From Pseudomonas oryzihabitans (GTDB lineage Bacteria > Pseudomonadota > Gammaproteobacteria > Pseudomonadales > Pseudomonadaceae): DNA of 64,000 bases. Location: the NCBI RefSeq assembly GCF_014522265.1, contig NZ_CP017024.1, forward strand, positions 3,632,001-3,696,000, given 5' to 3'. Made by a program: the position numbers and the translations under genes. The notes under the pieces were generated by a model, which was given only the letters and a program-made list of their open reading frames with translations, was not told the DNA's origin and did not search any database. Below, piece by piece: positions 31,380-40,757 of this stretch; position 1 is the stretch's first letter, and the number at the start of each line of letters is the position of its first letter.

Positions 31380-33370
31380 ATGAGTTACCAGGTTCTTGCG
31401 CGCAAATGGCGCCCGCGGTCGTTCCGCGAAATGGTCGGCCAGACCCATGTGCTCAAGGCGCTGATCAATGCGCTGGATAACGAGCGGCTGCACCATGCCT
31501 ATCTGTTCACCGGCACCCGCGGGGTGGGCAAGACCACCATCGCGCGGATCCTGGCCAAGTGCCTGAATTGCGAGACCGGCGTCAGCTCGACGCCGTGCGG
31601 CAGTTGCTCGGTGTGCCGCGAGATCGATGAAGGCCGCTTCGTCGACCTCATCGAGGTGGACGCGGCCAGTCGCACCAAGGTGGAAGACACCCGCGAGCTG
31701 CTGGAGAACGTGCAGTACGCACCGTCCCGCGGTCGCTACAAGGTGTACCTCATCGACGAGGTGCACATGCTTTCCACCCACAGCTTCAACGCCCTGCTCA
31801 AGACGCTGGAGGAGCCACCGCCCCACGTCAAGTTCCTGCTCGCCACCACCGATCCGCAGAAGCTGCCGGTTACCATTCTCTCGCGCTGCCTGCAGTTCTC
31901 GCTGAAGAACATGCCGCCGGAGCGGGTCGTTGCCCACCTGCAGCAGGTGCTCGCCGCGGAAGGCATTCCCTTCGAGGACGATGCGCTCTGGCTGCTGGGT
32001 CGTGCGGCCGATGGCTCCATGCGCGATGCCATGAGCCTGACCGATCAGGCGATCGCCTTTGGCGAGGGCAAGGTGCTGGCCGCCGATGTGCGCGCCATGC
32101 TCGGGACCCTCGATCATGGCCAGGTCTATGACGTACTCCAGGCCTTGCTGGAAGGTGATGGTCGCGCCGTGCTGGACGCGGTTCGCCATCTGGCCGAGCA
32201 GGGCCCCGACTGGGCGGGGTGCTGGCCGAGCTGCTCAATGTGCTGCACCGCGTGGCCATCGCCCAGGTGCTGCCCGATGCGGTGGACAACGGCCAGGGCG
32301 ATCGCGAGCGGGTGCTGAGCCTGGCGCAGACGCTGCCGGCGGAAGATGTCCAGTACTACTACCAGCTGGGTCTGGTTGGCCGGCGCGATCTGCCGCTGGC
32401 TCCGGAGCCGCGCCATGGCTTCGAGATGGTCCTGCTGCGCATGCTGGCCTTCCGGCCTGCCGGCGCGGCGATTACCGAGCGACCGGCACTAAAGACGACA
32501 GGAGCCAGCCCGGCCACGGCTGACTCCAACCCCCGTCCGGTGGCCGCGGCGGTTACGGTGGCCGCAACGCCTGCCCCCAGGCCTCAGGCAGCCCCTGCGC
32601 CTGCTCCCGAGCCGTCACCTGCAAGTAATACCACCCCTATGGAAGTGCCGGTCGATCTTCCCTGGGAGGAGGCTGGGCAAGCAGAGGTCAAGGCGGCAGC
32701 GGCGCCAGCCCCCGCATCGGTGATACAGGTCGCTGCGCCCGCCGCTCAGGCGGCGCCCAGCGCCGCGCCCACGCCACGGGTCGAGACGACGCCGGACGCC
32801 ACGGTGATCGCCGAACTGCCGGCGTACACCGCTGGTGACGATCTGGATGGTGACGAAGAGCCGCCACCCGCCGAGGATTACTACGAGGTGGGGCTGGACG
32901 ACTATCTCGACAGCCTCGGCGAGCCGCCTGCCGAAGCGGTGACCGCGGCGCCGACGCCGGCGGTGCGACCGGCCACGGGCCTGGCAGCCGATTGGCAGGC
33001 GTTGTTCCCTGATCTCAAGCTGGGCGGACTGACCGCCAGTATCGCCGCCAACTGCACCCTGGTGGCCATGGACGGCGATCGCTGGCACCTGCACCTGGAT
33101 CCGGCGCAGAGCGCCCTGTTCAATGCCAACCAGCAGCGCCGGCTCAACGATGCGCTGAACCAGCAGCAGGGACGCCCCATTACGCTCGAGGTCACCATCC
33201 AGACCCCGGAGCAGGAGACGCCCGCCCAGGCCGCCGCGCGGCGCCGGGCGGAGCGGCAGCGGCAGGCGGAGTTGTCGATCCAGGACGACCCGCTCATCCG
33301 CCAGATGATGCAACAGTTCGCCGCCACGGTGCGCGCGGGTACCATCGAGCCGGTCGACACCCAAGCCTGA
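31380..33370 (+). CDS. dnaX: DNA polymerase III subunits gamma/tau (frameshifted as sequenced)
   Basis: DnaX is the clamp-loader ATPase and replisome organiser. Walker A GTRGVGKT is at residues 45-52, the zinc module CLNCETGVSSTPCGSCSVC at about 61-79, Walker B YLIDEVHMLS near 120, and the sensor SRC near 168. The frame breaks after DWAG near residue 279, where the G-run at 32216-32219 lacks one G; the next frame continues VLAELLNVLHRVA and runs through the Pro/Ala-rich linker to a tau-like C-terminus at 33370. Restored length is 663 residues. The start at 31380 (MSYQVLARKWRP) is canonical. Confidence 0.95.
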
Positions 33371-33403
33371 CCGGTTTTCCATTCATAGTTCGAGGTAGCA
33401 GAC

Positions 33404-33730
33404 ATGATGAAAGGTGGCATGGCCGGCCTGATGAAGCAGGCCCAGCAGATGCAGGAAAAGATGCAGAAGATGCAGGAAGAGCTGGCAAACGCCGAAGTGA
33501 CCGGTCAATCCGGCGCCGGCCTGGTCAGCGTCGTCATGACCGGCCGACACGACGTCAAGCGCGTCAGCCTGGACGACAGCCTGATGCAGGAAGACAAGGA
33601 AATCCTCGAAGACCTGATCGCCGCCGCGGTGAACGACGCCGTGCGCAAGATCGAGCAGAACAGCCAGGACAAGATGTCCGGCATGACCTCCGGGATGCAG
33701 CTGCCGCCCGGCTTCAAGATGCCTTTCTAG
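33404..33730 (+). CDS. ybaB: nucleoid-associated protein YbaB/EbfC
   Basis: A 108-residue small DNA-binding protein that coats the nucleoid. The N-terminus [20 protein letters not shown] forms the long helix with Met/Gln repeats and is followed by the conserved [20 protein letters not shown] strand region. It lies 33 bp after dnaX and 62 bp before recR, the usual dnaX-ybaB-recR operon. Confidence 0.94.
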   Translation: MMKGGMAGLMKQAQQMQEKMQKMQEELANAEVTGQSGAGLVSVVMTGRHDVKRVSLDDSLMQEDKEILEDLIAAAVNDAVRKIEQNSQDKMSGMTSGMQLPPGFKMPF

Positions 33731-33792
33731 GTTGTTCCAGCTGCGGGTGTCCATCGGGCACCCGTTTCTCCCGCCTTCCAGTACGGTAGTCC

Positions 33793-34392
33793 ATGAGCTT
33801 CAGTCCCCTGATTCGCCAATTGATCGATGCGCTCCGGGTTCTGCCCGGGGTCGGCCAGAAGTCCGCCCAGCGCATGGCCCTGCAACTGCTCGAACGCGAA
33901 CGCCAGGGTGGCCAGCGCCTGGCCAGTGCCCTCAGCGCCGCCATGGAAGGGGTCGGGTACTGCCAGCGCTGCCGCACCCTGAGCGAAGACGAGATCTGCG
34001 GCTTCTGCGCCGACAGCCGCCGTGACGACAGCATCCTCTGTGTGGTGGAAGGCCCCATGGATGTCTTCGCCGTGGAGCAGACCGGCTATCGCGGACGCTA
34101 CTTCGTGCTAAAGGGGCACCTGTCGCCCATTGACGGCCTGGGTCCGGACGCCATCGGCGTACCCGAGCTCGAACGGCGTGTCAGCGAGGGCGGTTTCCAG
34201 GAAATGATCATCGCCACCAATCCCACGGTGGAAGGCGAGGCGACCGCCTACTACATCGCCCAGCTGCTGGCGCCCAAGGGCCTGACCATTTCCCGCATCG
34301 CCCACGGCGTGCCCCTGGGTGGCGAACTGGACCTGGTCGATGGCGGTACCCTGACCCACGCCTTTGCCGGGCGCAAGCCGATAGCGCTCTAG
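33793..34392 (+). CDS. recR: recombination mediator RecR
   Basis: A 199-residue RecFOR-pathway protein that loads RecA at gaps. An N-terminal helix-hairpin-helix ([13 protein letters not shown]), a four-cysteine zinc finger ([16 protein letters not shown], about residues 57-72) and a Toprim domain ([13 protein letters not shown], then [10 protein letters not shown]) appear in order. Length is standard. Last gene of the dnaX operon. Confidence 0.96.
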   Translation: MSFSPLIRQLIDALRVLPGVGQKSAQRMALQLLERERQGGQRLASALSAAMEGVGYCQRCRTLSEDEICGFCADSRRDDSILCVVEGPMDVFAVEQTGYRGRYFVLKGHLSPIDGLGPDAIGVPELERRVSEGGFQEMIIATNPTVEGEATAYYIAQLLAPKGLTISRIAHGVPLGGELDLVDGGTLTHAFAGRKPIAL

Positions 34393-34444
34393 CACTGCGC
34401 TGTCCCGTCGCTGCGAGACGGCGATAGGCCTGTATCTTGTGATC

Positions 34445-34463
34445 GAGAAGCATTATCATTATC
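34445..34463 (+). promoter_or_regulatory. Fur box upstream of the FecI-type sigma gene
   Basis: Read on the minus strand, the 19 bp are gataatgataatgcttctc, which match 16 of 19 positions of the classical Fur box. The site is about 28 bp upstream of the sigma factor start, so iron-replete repression of the fecI-fecR genes is expected. Confidence 0.75.
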
Positions 34464-34490
34464 GGAAGTCAGCTGCTTCCGAGGATGGTG

Positions 34491-35000
34491 ATGCAGACGC
34501 TTGAGTCCGACCGGCACGGACATATCCGGACCCTCTACCTGGACCACCATGGCTGGCTGCGCGAGCGGCTGCAGCGGCGGTTGGGTTGCCTGGGGCAGGC
34601 GGCCGAGCTGGCTCAGGACACCTTCGTGCGGCTGCTGGCCCGGGAAGCCGAGCTGGAACGCCTGCGTGAACCCCGTGCCTTCCTGGCGACCGTCGCCCAG
34701 GGCCTGCTGGCCAATCACTGGCGGCGCCAGGCCCTGGAGCGCGCCTATCTCGATGCCCTCGCCGCGCAACCGCAGGCCGTGCAGCCTTCGCCGGAAGCCC
34801 AGGCCCTGATCCTGGAAACCCTCACCGAACTCGATGCGCTGCTCGACCGCCTGCCCGGCCGGGTGCGCCAGGCCTTCTTGCTGGCGCAACTGGAGGGGCT
34901 CACCTATGGCGTCATCGCCGAGCGGCTGGGCGTGTCGGAGCGGATGATCAAGAAGTACATGGCCCAGGCCATGCTGCACTGCCTGGAACTGGTGTCTTGA
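34491..35000 (+). CDS. FecI-type ECF sigma factor
   Basis: A 169-residue ECF sigma factor for iron-uptake signalling. Region 2 (AAELAQDTFVRLLAREAELE, with FLATVAQGLLANHWRRQALE) and region 4 (LPGRVRQAFLLAQLEGLTYG, then ERLGVSERMIKKYMAQAMLH) are both present. I choose the ATG at 34491, which has gagg at 6-nt spacing, over the ATG at 34485. Its last bases overlap the TTG start of fecR. It should direct transcription of the downstream TonB receptor when the signal arrives through FecR. Confidence 0.9.
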   Translation: MQTLESDRHGHIRTLYLDHHGWLRERLQRRLGCLGQAAELAQDTFVRLLAREAELERLREPRAFLATVAQGLLANHWRRQALERAYLDALAAQPQAVQPSPEAQALILETLTELDALLDRLPGRVRQAFLLAQLEGLTYGVIAERLGVSERMIKKYMAQAMLHCLELVS

Positions 35001-35928
35001 GCGCGCTGACGCCCGGTCGTGGCGGACCTCTGGAGGAGGCGGCGGTCTGGTTCGCCGAACTGGCTGCCGACGAGGTGGACCCCGTCACCGAGCGGGCCTG
35101 GGAACGCTGGTTGCAGGCGGATAGCCGCAACGCCGTGGCCTGGGCGCGGGTGGAGGAAATCAGTGCACGCTTCACCGGTCTGCCTGCGTCCGGGCGAATG
35201 GCCCTGGCGCGGCGCGAGTCCCTGGGGCGGCGCCGGGCGCTCAAGGTGCTGGGATTGGCCCTGGGTGGTCTGGCGCTGGGCTGGACGCGGCCGGACGACT
35301 GGCGGCTGGCGCAGGGTGCCGACCTGAGCACGGCGGTCGGCGAGATCCGTGCCTTCGACCTGGCCGCCGGGGTGCGCGTCTGGCTCAACACCGACAGCCA
35401 ACTCGCGCGCGGGGCCACGGCGGATCACTGGCGCTTGCTGCGCGGCGAGGCGCTGTTCGAAAGCCGAGGGGGACGGCTCCCATGGTGCTGGAGGCGACGC
35501 CAGGCCGGGTGCGCTTCTTGGCGGGCTGCTGCGCGGTCCAGGCGCGTGACGAGGGATTGGAGGTGGCAGCCTATCGTGGGGCTCTGCAGCTGCTGCCACG
35601 CCAGGCCCGGCCCGAGAGCCTGACGCAAGGGACCCGGGCGCTGATGACGGCTACCGCCGTACAGCCGCTAGGCCCGGTCGATCCGGGGCGGCAACTCTGG
35701 CGCCAGGGGCGGCTGGTGGTCGACGACTGGTCGCTGGCGGCGCTGGTGGCGGAGCTGGGTCGCTATCGACCGGGCCTGCTGACCTGCACCGCCACGGTCG
35801 CCCACTTGCGGGTAGTCGGCAGCTATCCGCTGGCGGATACCGATCGCGCGCTGGCGGCCCTGGCCGACAGCCTGCCGGTACGGGTGGAACGGCGCCTGCC
35901 CTGGTGGGTGCAGATCGTGCCCGCCTGA
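34997..35928 (+). CDS. FecR-type anti-sigma/signal transducer (frameshifted as sequenced)
   Basis: A 310-residue inner-membrane regulator once the frame is repaired. The TTG start overlaps the sigma stop (TTGA). The cytoplasmic part has the DUF4880/FecR N-terminal motif (EEAAVWFAELAADEVDP ... RAWERWLQ), then a membrane segment (KVLGLALGGLALGW). The periplasmic FecR domain (STAVGEIRAFDLAAGVRVWL) breaks after LFESRG, where the G-run at 35468-35472 lacks one G, and continues as TAPMVLEATPGRVRF in the next frame to 35928. It would sense the loaded TonB receptor and release the sigma factor. Confidence 0.88.
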
Positions 35929-36005
35929 AAAAATATGGCGCGGGTGGTTCCCCTTTTTCGCGCTCGCGGGGCTTGGGGGAAACGATCTCCGTTTCGAGGC
36001 CCTCC

Positions 36006-38423
36006 ATGCATCGCGATACCCGTTTCACCCTGCATCCGCTGCGCCGCGCCCTGCGCATCTTCGCCCTGACCATGCCGCTGGGCATCACCGGCCTGGCCAT
36101 GTCCCCGGGCCTGGCCCAGGCGGCGCCCCTGGCGCAGGAATACCGCATCGAGGCGGGCAGTCTGGCCACGGTGGTGAGCACCTTCGCCGCCCAGAGCGGC
36201 GTACTGCTGTCGGCCCCCGCCCAGGGGCTGGAAGGTCGGCGCAGTCCGGGGCTGCAGGGCCGCTACACACCGGCCGACGGCTTCCAGCAGATTCTCCAGG
36301 GCAGTGGCCTGCAGGCGGTGCGGCAGGCCGATGGCAGTTATCGCCTGGAGTCGGCGACCGCGACCGGCGTGACCTCCCTGAGTGACACCACGGTGACCGG
36401 CTTCGCCCTGGGCAATGCCCTGGGCGAGACCGATGGCTACCTGGCGACCCATAGCGACGTGGCCACCAAGACCAGCAAGGGCCTGCTGGAAACCTCCCAG
36501 TCGGTCTCGGTGGTGACCCGCGAGCAGATCGATGACCAGGGTGCCAAGACCGTGCAGCAGGCCATGAGGTACACCCCGGGCATCTTCACCGGCCAGATCG
36601 GCGCCTCCAATCGCTACGACTACGTGGTGATGCGCGGCTTCGCCGACAACAGCGTCGATAATGTCTTTCTCGACGGCCTCAAGACCATGGGCGACAGCGG
36701 CACCTTCAGCTCGCTGCAGGTCGATCCCTATTTCCTCGAGCGCATTGACGTGGTGAAGGGGCCGGCGTCGGTGCTCTATGGCCGCAGCCTGCCGGGCGGT
36801 CTGGTGGCCCTGACCAGCAAGAAGCCGCTGTACCAGCCCTATCATCAGGTCCAGGCCACCCTGGGCAATCTCGGCCAGCATGGCGCCGGCTTCGATTTCG
36901 GCGGTCCGCTGGACGAGGAGGGGCGCATCGCCTATCGCCTGGTGGGTCTGGCGCAGCACAGCGACACCCAGTTCGACCATGTGGAAGAAGAGCGTTACGC
37001 CCTGGCGCCCAGCCTGGCCATCGACCTGAGCGACGATACCACCCTGACCCTTCAGGCCTATCTGCAAAAGGACCCGGATGGCGGCTACCACAGTGGCGTA
37101 CCAGCCGAAGGCAGCCTCTATCGCCGCAATGGCCGCTACATCAGCAACCACTTTTTCGACGGCGAACCCGACCACGACAAATTCGAACGCACCCAGCAGA
37201 TGGTTGGCTATCAGTTCGAGCACAGATTCAACGACGTCTGGAGCGCGCGGCAGAACTTCCGCTACGCCAAGTCGCGGGTCGAGCTGGAGCAGGTCTATGG
37301 CTACGGCTATGTTGGCGACAGCAACCTGCTCAATCGCTATTACTCCGGCGGCCGCGAGAACCTGCACGCCTATACCCTGGACAATCTGGTGCAGGCGGAC
37401 TTCGACTGGGCCGGCAGCCGCCATACCCTGCTCGCCGGACTGGATTACCAGCGTCGCTGGACCCATGTGGATTGGCCCAGCGGCACGGCGGATGCCCTGG
37501 ACGCCTTCGCGCCGAACTACGGTGGCCAGGTGACTATCTCCCCCGGCAGCGAGTACCGTCGCGAACTGCAGCAAACCGGCGTCTACCTGCAGGATCTCAT
37601 CGAGCTGGATCGCTGGCGCTTTTCCCTGGGTCTACGCCAGGACTGGGTGGAAATCGGCATCGAGGATCGCCTGGCGGGCACCCGCAGCAGTGCGCGCCGT
37701 GGCCAGGCCAGCGGCCGTGCCGGAGCGCTCTATCTGTTCGACAACGGCCTGGCGCCCTACCTGAGCTATTCCACCTCCTTCAATCCCAACGCCTACAACG
37801 ACGCCGCGGGCAATCCCCTGGAGCCCACCGAGGGCAAGCAGTGGGAGCTGGGCCTTAAGTACCAGCCGCCGGGCAGCGCCAGCTTCTATACCGCCTCGCT
37901 GTTCCATATCACCCAGGAAAACGTGGCGACCAAGCTGCCCCAGGAGGACTTCTATTCCTCGGTGGGCGAGATTCGCTCGCGTGGCCTGGAGCTGGAGGGC
38001 CATCTGCAGCTGGCCGAGCGCCTCAAGCTGCTGGGCAGCTACACCTTCACCGACATCGAGTACACCCAGGCGCTGGATGGCACCCAGGGCAACACGCCGA
38101 ACCAGGCGCCTCGGCACCAGGCGTCGCTGTGGGGTGAGTACGAGCTGGCTGGACCGCTGGCAGGGTTCAGCATCGGCGCCGGCGCACGCTACGTGGGCAC
38201 CAGTTGGGCGGACAAGGCCAACACTCGCAAGGTGCCGGCCTACACCCTGGTGGACGCCATGCTCGCCTATGACTTCACCCGTCTGGGGTTGCCGGGGCTG
38301 ACCGCGCGGGTCAATGCCAACAACCTCATGGGCAAGGACTATGTGGCGTCCTGCTACAGCCTGGACTTCTGCTATTTCGGGGAGGAGCGCAACGTGACCG
38401 CGACGGTCAGCTACAGCTTCTAG
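36006..38423 (+). CDS. TonB-dependent siderophore receptor with signalling (STN) domain
   Basis: An 805-residue outer-membrane receptor of the FpvA/FecA signalling class. A signal peptide (residues about 1-38, RIFALTMPLGITGLAM core, AQAAP cleavage) is followed by an STN domain (about 45-112, SLATVVSTFAAQSGVLLS), the plug (SQSVSVVTREQIDDQGAKTV onward) and a 22-strand barrel ending in ...VTATVSYSF with a terminal Phe. The STN domain contacts FecR, which fits the two genes just upstream. The start at 36006 (MHRDTRFTLH) is chosen by the signal peptide. The siderophore cannot be named. Confidence 0.92.
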   Translation: MHRDTRFTLHPLRRALRIFALTMPLGITGLAMSPGLAQAAPLAQEYRIEAGSLATVVSTFAAQSGVLLSAPAQGLEGRRSPGLQGRYTPADGFQQILQGSGLQAVRQADGSYRLESATATGVTSLSDTTVTGFALGNALGETDGYLATHSDVATKTSKGLLETSQSVSVVTREQIDDQGAKTVQQAMRYTPGIFTGQIGASNRYDYVVMRGFADNSVDNVFLDGLKTMGDSGTFSSLQVDPYFLERIDVVKGPASVLYGRSLPGGLVALTSKKPLYQPYHQVQATLGNLGQHGAGFDFGGPLDEEGRIAYRLVGLAQHSDTQFDHVEEERYALAPSLAIDLSDDTTLTLQAYLQKDPDGGYHSGVPAEGSLYRRNGRYISNHFFDGEPDHDKFERTQQMVGYQFEHRFNDVWSARQNFRYAKSRVELEQVYGYGYVGDSNLLNRYYSGGRENLHAYTLDNLVQADFDWAGSRHTLLAGLDYQRRWTHVDWPSGTADALDAFAPNYGGQVTISPGSEYRRELQQTGVYLQDLIELDRWRFSLGLRQDWVEIGIEDRLAGTRSSARRGQASGRAGALYLFDNGLAPYLSYSTSFNPNAYNDAAGNPLEPTEGKQWELGLKYQPPGSASFYTASLFHITQENVATKLPQEDFYSSVGEIRSRGLELEGHLQLAERLKLLGSYTFTDIEYTQALDGTQGNTPNQAPRHQASLWGEYELAGPLAGFSIGAGARYVGTSWADKANTRKVPAYTLVDAMLAYDFTRLGLPGLTARVNANNLMGKDYVASCYSLDFCYFGEERNVTATVSYSF

Positions 38424-38467
38424 ACGGGCCGGGCGCCTGCCGCTGACTGAGCGGCAGGCGCCAGCCG

Positions 38468-39199
38468 TCAGCCTTCCAGCTGACCGCCCGCGAGGGCGCA
38501 GAGGCGGGCGGAGTCGAGGATGCGTACTTCCTTGCCCTCGGCCGCCAGCACACCGCTCTGCTGGAAGCGGGTGAACACCCGCGACACGGTTTCCACCGCC
38601 AGGCCGAGGAAGTTGCCGATCTCGTTGCGCGACATGCTCAGGCGGAATTGCTGGGCGGAAAAGCCGCGGGCATGGAAGCGCGCGGAGAGATTGACCAGGA
38701 AGGTGGCGATGCGCTCGTCGGCACTCTTCTTCGACAGCAGCACCATCATCTGCTGGTCGTCGCGGATCTCCCGGCTCATCACCCGCAGCAGCTGGCGGCG
38801 CAGTTGCGGCAGCTGTTCGGAGAGTTCATCCAGGCGCTCGAAGGGGATCTCGCAGACGGTGGTGGTCTCCAGCGCCCGGGCCGAGACCGGATAGCGCTCG
38901 GTGTCCATGCCCGACAGGCCGACCAGTTCGCTGGGCAGGTGGAAGCCGGTGATCTGCTCCTCCCCGGCATCGCTCAGGCTGCTGGTGCGCAGGGCGCCGG
39001 AGCGCACCGCATAGACCGAGCCGAAGGTATCGCCCTGGCGGAACAGGTGGTCACCCTTGGCCAGCGGCCGGCCGCGCTTGACGATCTGGTCAAGGGCATC
39101 CAGGTCTTTCAGATCGAGCGACAGCGGCAGGCACAGCGAGGCGAGGCTGCAATCCTTGCAATGGGCCTGGGCGTTGCGCAGCTTGAGGGGCTCGGTCAT
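38468..39199 (-). CDS. anr: anaerobic regulator Anr (FNR/CRP family)
   Basis: A 243-residue oxygen-sensing activator of denitrification and other low-oxygen genes. The [4Fe-4S] cysteines are Cys14, Cys17, Cys23 and Cys116, a cyclic-nucleotide-like beta barrel follows, and the C-terminal helix-turn-helix ([20 protein letters not shown], residues 190-209) has the E..SR recognition pattern of FNR. The ATG at 39199 ([17 protein letters not shown]) gives the family start; upstream codons are not coding. It lies 63 bp downstream of hemN on the same strand. Confidence 0.95.
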   Translation of the reverse strand: MTEPLKLRNAQAHCKDCSLASLCLPLSLDLKDLDALDQIVKRGRPLAKGDHLFRQGDTFGSVYAVRSGALRTSSLSDAGEEQITGFHLPSELVGLSGMDTERYPVSARALETTTVCEIPFERLDELSEQLPQLRRQLLRVMSREIRDDQQMMVLLSKKSADERIATFLVNLSARFHARGFSAQQFRLSMSRNEIGNFLGLAVETVSRVFTRFQQSGVLAAEGKEVRILDSARLCALAGGQLEG

Positions 39200-39262
39200 G
39201 GGGGAAGATCGCTTCTCGTCTGGTTCCAAAAGTCTAACTTTAGCAGTGGTGGCAGGCATGGG

Positions 39263-40645
39263 TCATATCACCTGGGAAAAGCGCTGCTTGTCATGGTCCG
39301 CCAGGTAGCGGTCGAACAGCATGCACAGGGCACGGATCAGCAGGCGGCCCGGCGCCAGCACCTGCACGCCGCGGGCATCGAGACGGATCAGGCCGTCGGC
39401 GGCCATGGCTTCCAGGTGCGGCCAGGCATCGGCGAAGTACTGGCGGAAATCCAGTTCGCAGCTGCGCTCGATGGCGGCGAAATCCAGCTGGAAATGGCAG
39501 ATCAGCTGGGCGATCACCGCGCCGCGGATGCGATCGTCCCGCGAGCGACGCAGGCCGCGGGCCACCGCCAGTTCGCCCTGGCCCAGGCGTGCCTGGTAGC
39601 GGGCGAGGTCCGGGGTGTTCTGGCAGAGCACCTCGCCCACCTGGCTGATGGCGGAGACGCCCAGGCCGAGCAGGTCGCAATGGCCGTGGGTGGTGTAGCC
39701 CTGGAAGTTGCGCTGCAGGGTGCCGTCTTCCTGGGCGATGGCCAGGTCGTCGTCGGGCAGGGCGAAGTGATCCATGCCGATGTAGCGATAACCCGCGGCC
39801 AGCAGCTGTTCCACGGTGCGCTGCAGCATCTCCAGCTTGGCCGCGGGGTCCGGCAGTTCGCTGGCTTCGATGCGCCGCTGCGGCGGAAAGCGCTGCGGCA
39901 GATGGGCGTAGTTGAACACCGACAGCCGATGCGGCTGCAATTCCAGTACCCGCTCCACGGTGTGGGCGAAGCTGGCCGGGGTCTGTCGTGGCAGCCCGTA
40001 GATGAGGTCCAGGTTGATGGATCGATAGTCGAGGGCACGGGCGGCTTCCACCAGGGTGCGGGTGTCGTCGAAGGGCTGCAGGCGATTGATCGCCAGCTGC
40101 ACCTGCAGGTCGAGGTCCTGGACGCCGAAGCTGACGCGGTTGAAGCCCAGCTCGCGGAGCAGGCCCATGGTGCTCCAGTCGGCCTCGCGCGGATCGATCT
40201 CGATGGAGTAGTCGCCGCGATCGTCGTCGGCCAGGGTGAAGTGGCGGCGCAGGTCGGCCATCAGCTCGCGCAGCTGCATGGGATTGAGAAAGGTCGGGGT
40301 GCCGCCGCCGAGGTGCAGTTGTTCCACCCGCTGCCCGCCATCCAGGTGCCGGCTGGTGAGGATCATCTCCTGGCGCAGGGCGTGGAGGTAGGCAACGCTG
40401 CGGCTGCGGTCCTTGGTAATGACCTTGTTGCAGGCGCAGTAGTAGCAGATGTTGGCGCAGAAGGGCACGTGCAGGTAAAGCGACAGCGGGCGTCCGGCCT
40501 GGCGGCTCAGGCGCAGGGCGCCGAGCAGGTCGAAGGGGCCGATGCCGTCGTGGAATTGCACGGCGGTGGGGTAGGAGGTGTAGCGGGGGCCGGCGCGATC
40601 GTAGCGGGCGATGAGGTCGGCGTCCCAGGCGAGGGCGGCTGTCAT
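39263..40645 (-). CDS. hemN: oxygen-independent coproporphyrinogen III oxidase
   Basis: A 460-residue radical SAM enzyme that decarboxylates coproporphyrinogen III for heme synthesis without oxygen. The cluster-binding cysteines are Cys63, Cys67 and Cys70 (CANICYYC), with the extra Cys72 typical of HemN; GGGTPTFL follows as a SAM-binding motif. The ATG at 40645 (MTAALAWDADLIARYDRAGP) is the family start. An ANR box lies about 60 bp upstream, consistent with low-oxygen induction, and anr is downstream. Confidence 0.96.
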   Translation of the reverse strand: MTAALAWDADLIARYDRAGPRYTSYPTAVQFHDGIGPFDLLGALRLSRQAGRPLSLYLHVPFCANICYYCACNKVITKDRSRSVAYLHALRQEMILTSRHLDGGQRVEQLHLGGGTPTFLNPMQLRELMADLRRHFTLADDDRGDYSIEIDPREADWSTMGLLRELGFNRVSFGVQDLDLQVQLAINRLQPFDDTRTLVEAARALDYRSINLDLIYGLPRQTPASFAHTVERVLELQPHRLSVFNYAHLPQRFPPQRRIEASELPDPAAKLEMLQRTVEQLLAAGYRYIGMDHFALPDDDLAIAQEDGTLQRNFQGYTTHGHCDLLGLGVSAISQVGEVLCQNTPDLARYQARLGQGELAVARGLRRSRDDRIRGAVIAQLICHFQLDFAAIERSCELDFRQYFADAWPHLEAMAADGLIRLDARGVQVLAPGRLLIRALCMLFDRYLADHDKQRFSQVI

Positions 40646-40690
40646 GCCGGGCTCCAGTGGTTTCGAGGCGCCCAGTGTGAGGGGCGGGCT

Positions 40691-40724
40691 CCGGGCTTTA
40701 TTGATCCAGATCAATAAAGCCCGG
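40691..40724. promoter_or_regulatory. ANR/FNR box inside a 34-bp palindrome
   Basis: ttgatccagatcaa (40701-40714) matches the FNR/ANR consensus TTGAT-N4-ATCAA exactly. The two 15-bp arms (ccgggctttattgat and its complement) extend the symmetry to 34 bp around the ccag centre. The site is shared by divergent hemN and the hydrolase gene at 40758. Confidence 0.9.
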
Positions 40725-40757
40725 GTTAAGCTCTGGCGTTTGGACGAGGAGTGGCCC

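Noticed and set aside
32205-32230. Programmed ribosomal frameshifting in dnaX
   Set aside because: There is no A-rich slippery heptamer, the break is inside the essential clamp-loader part, and six other genes show the same missing-G/C pattern.
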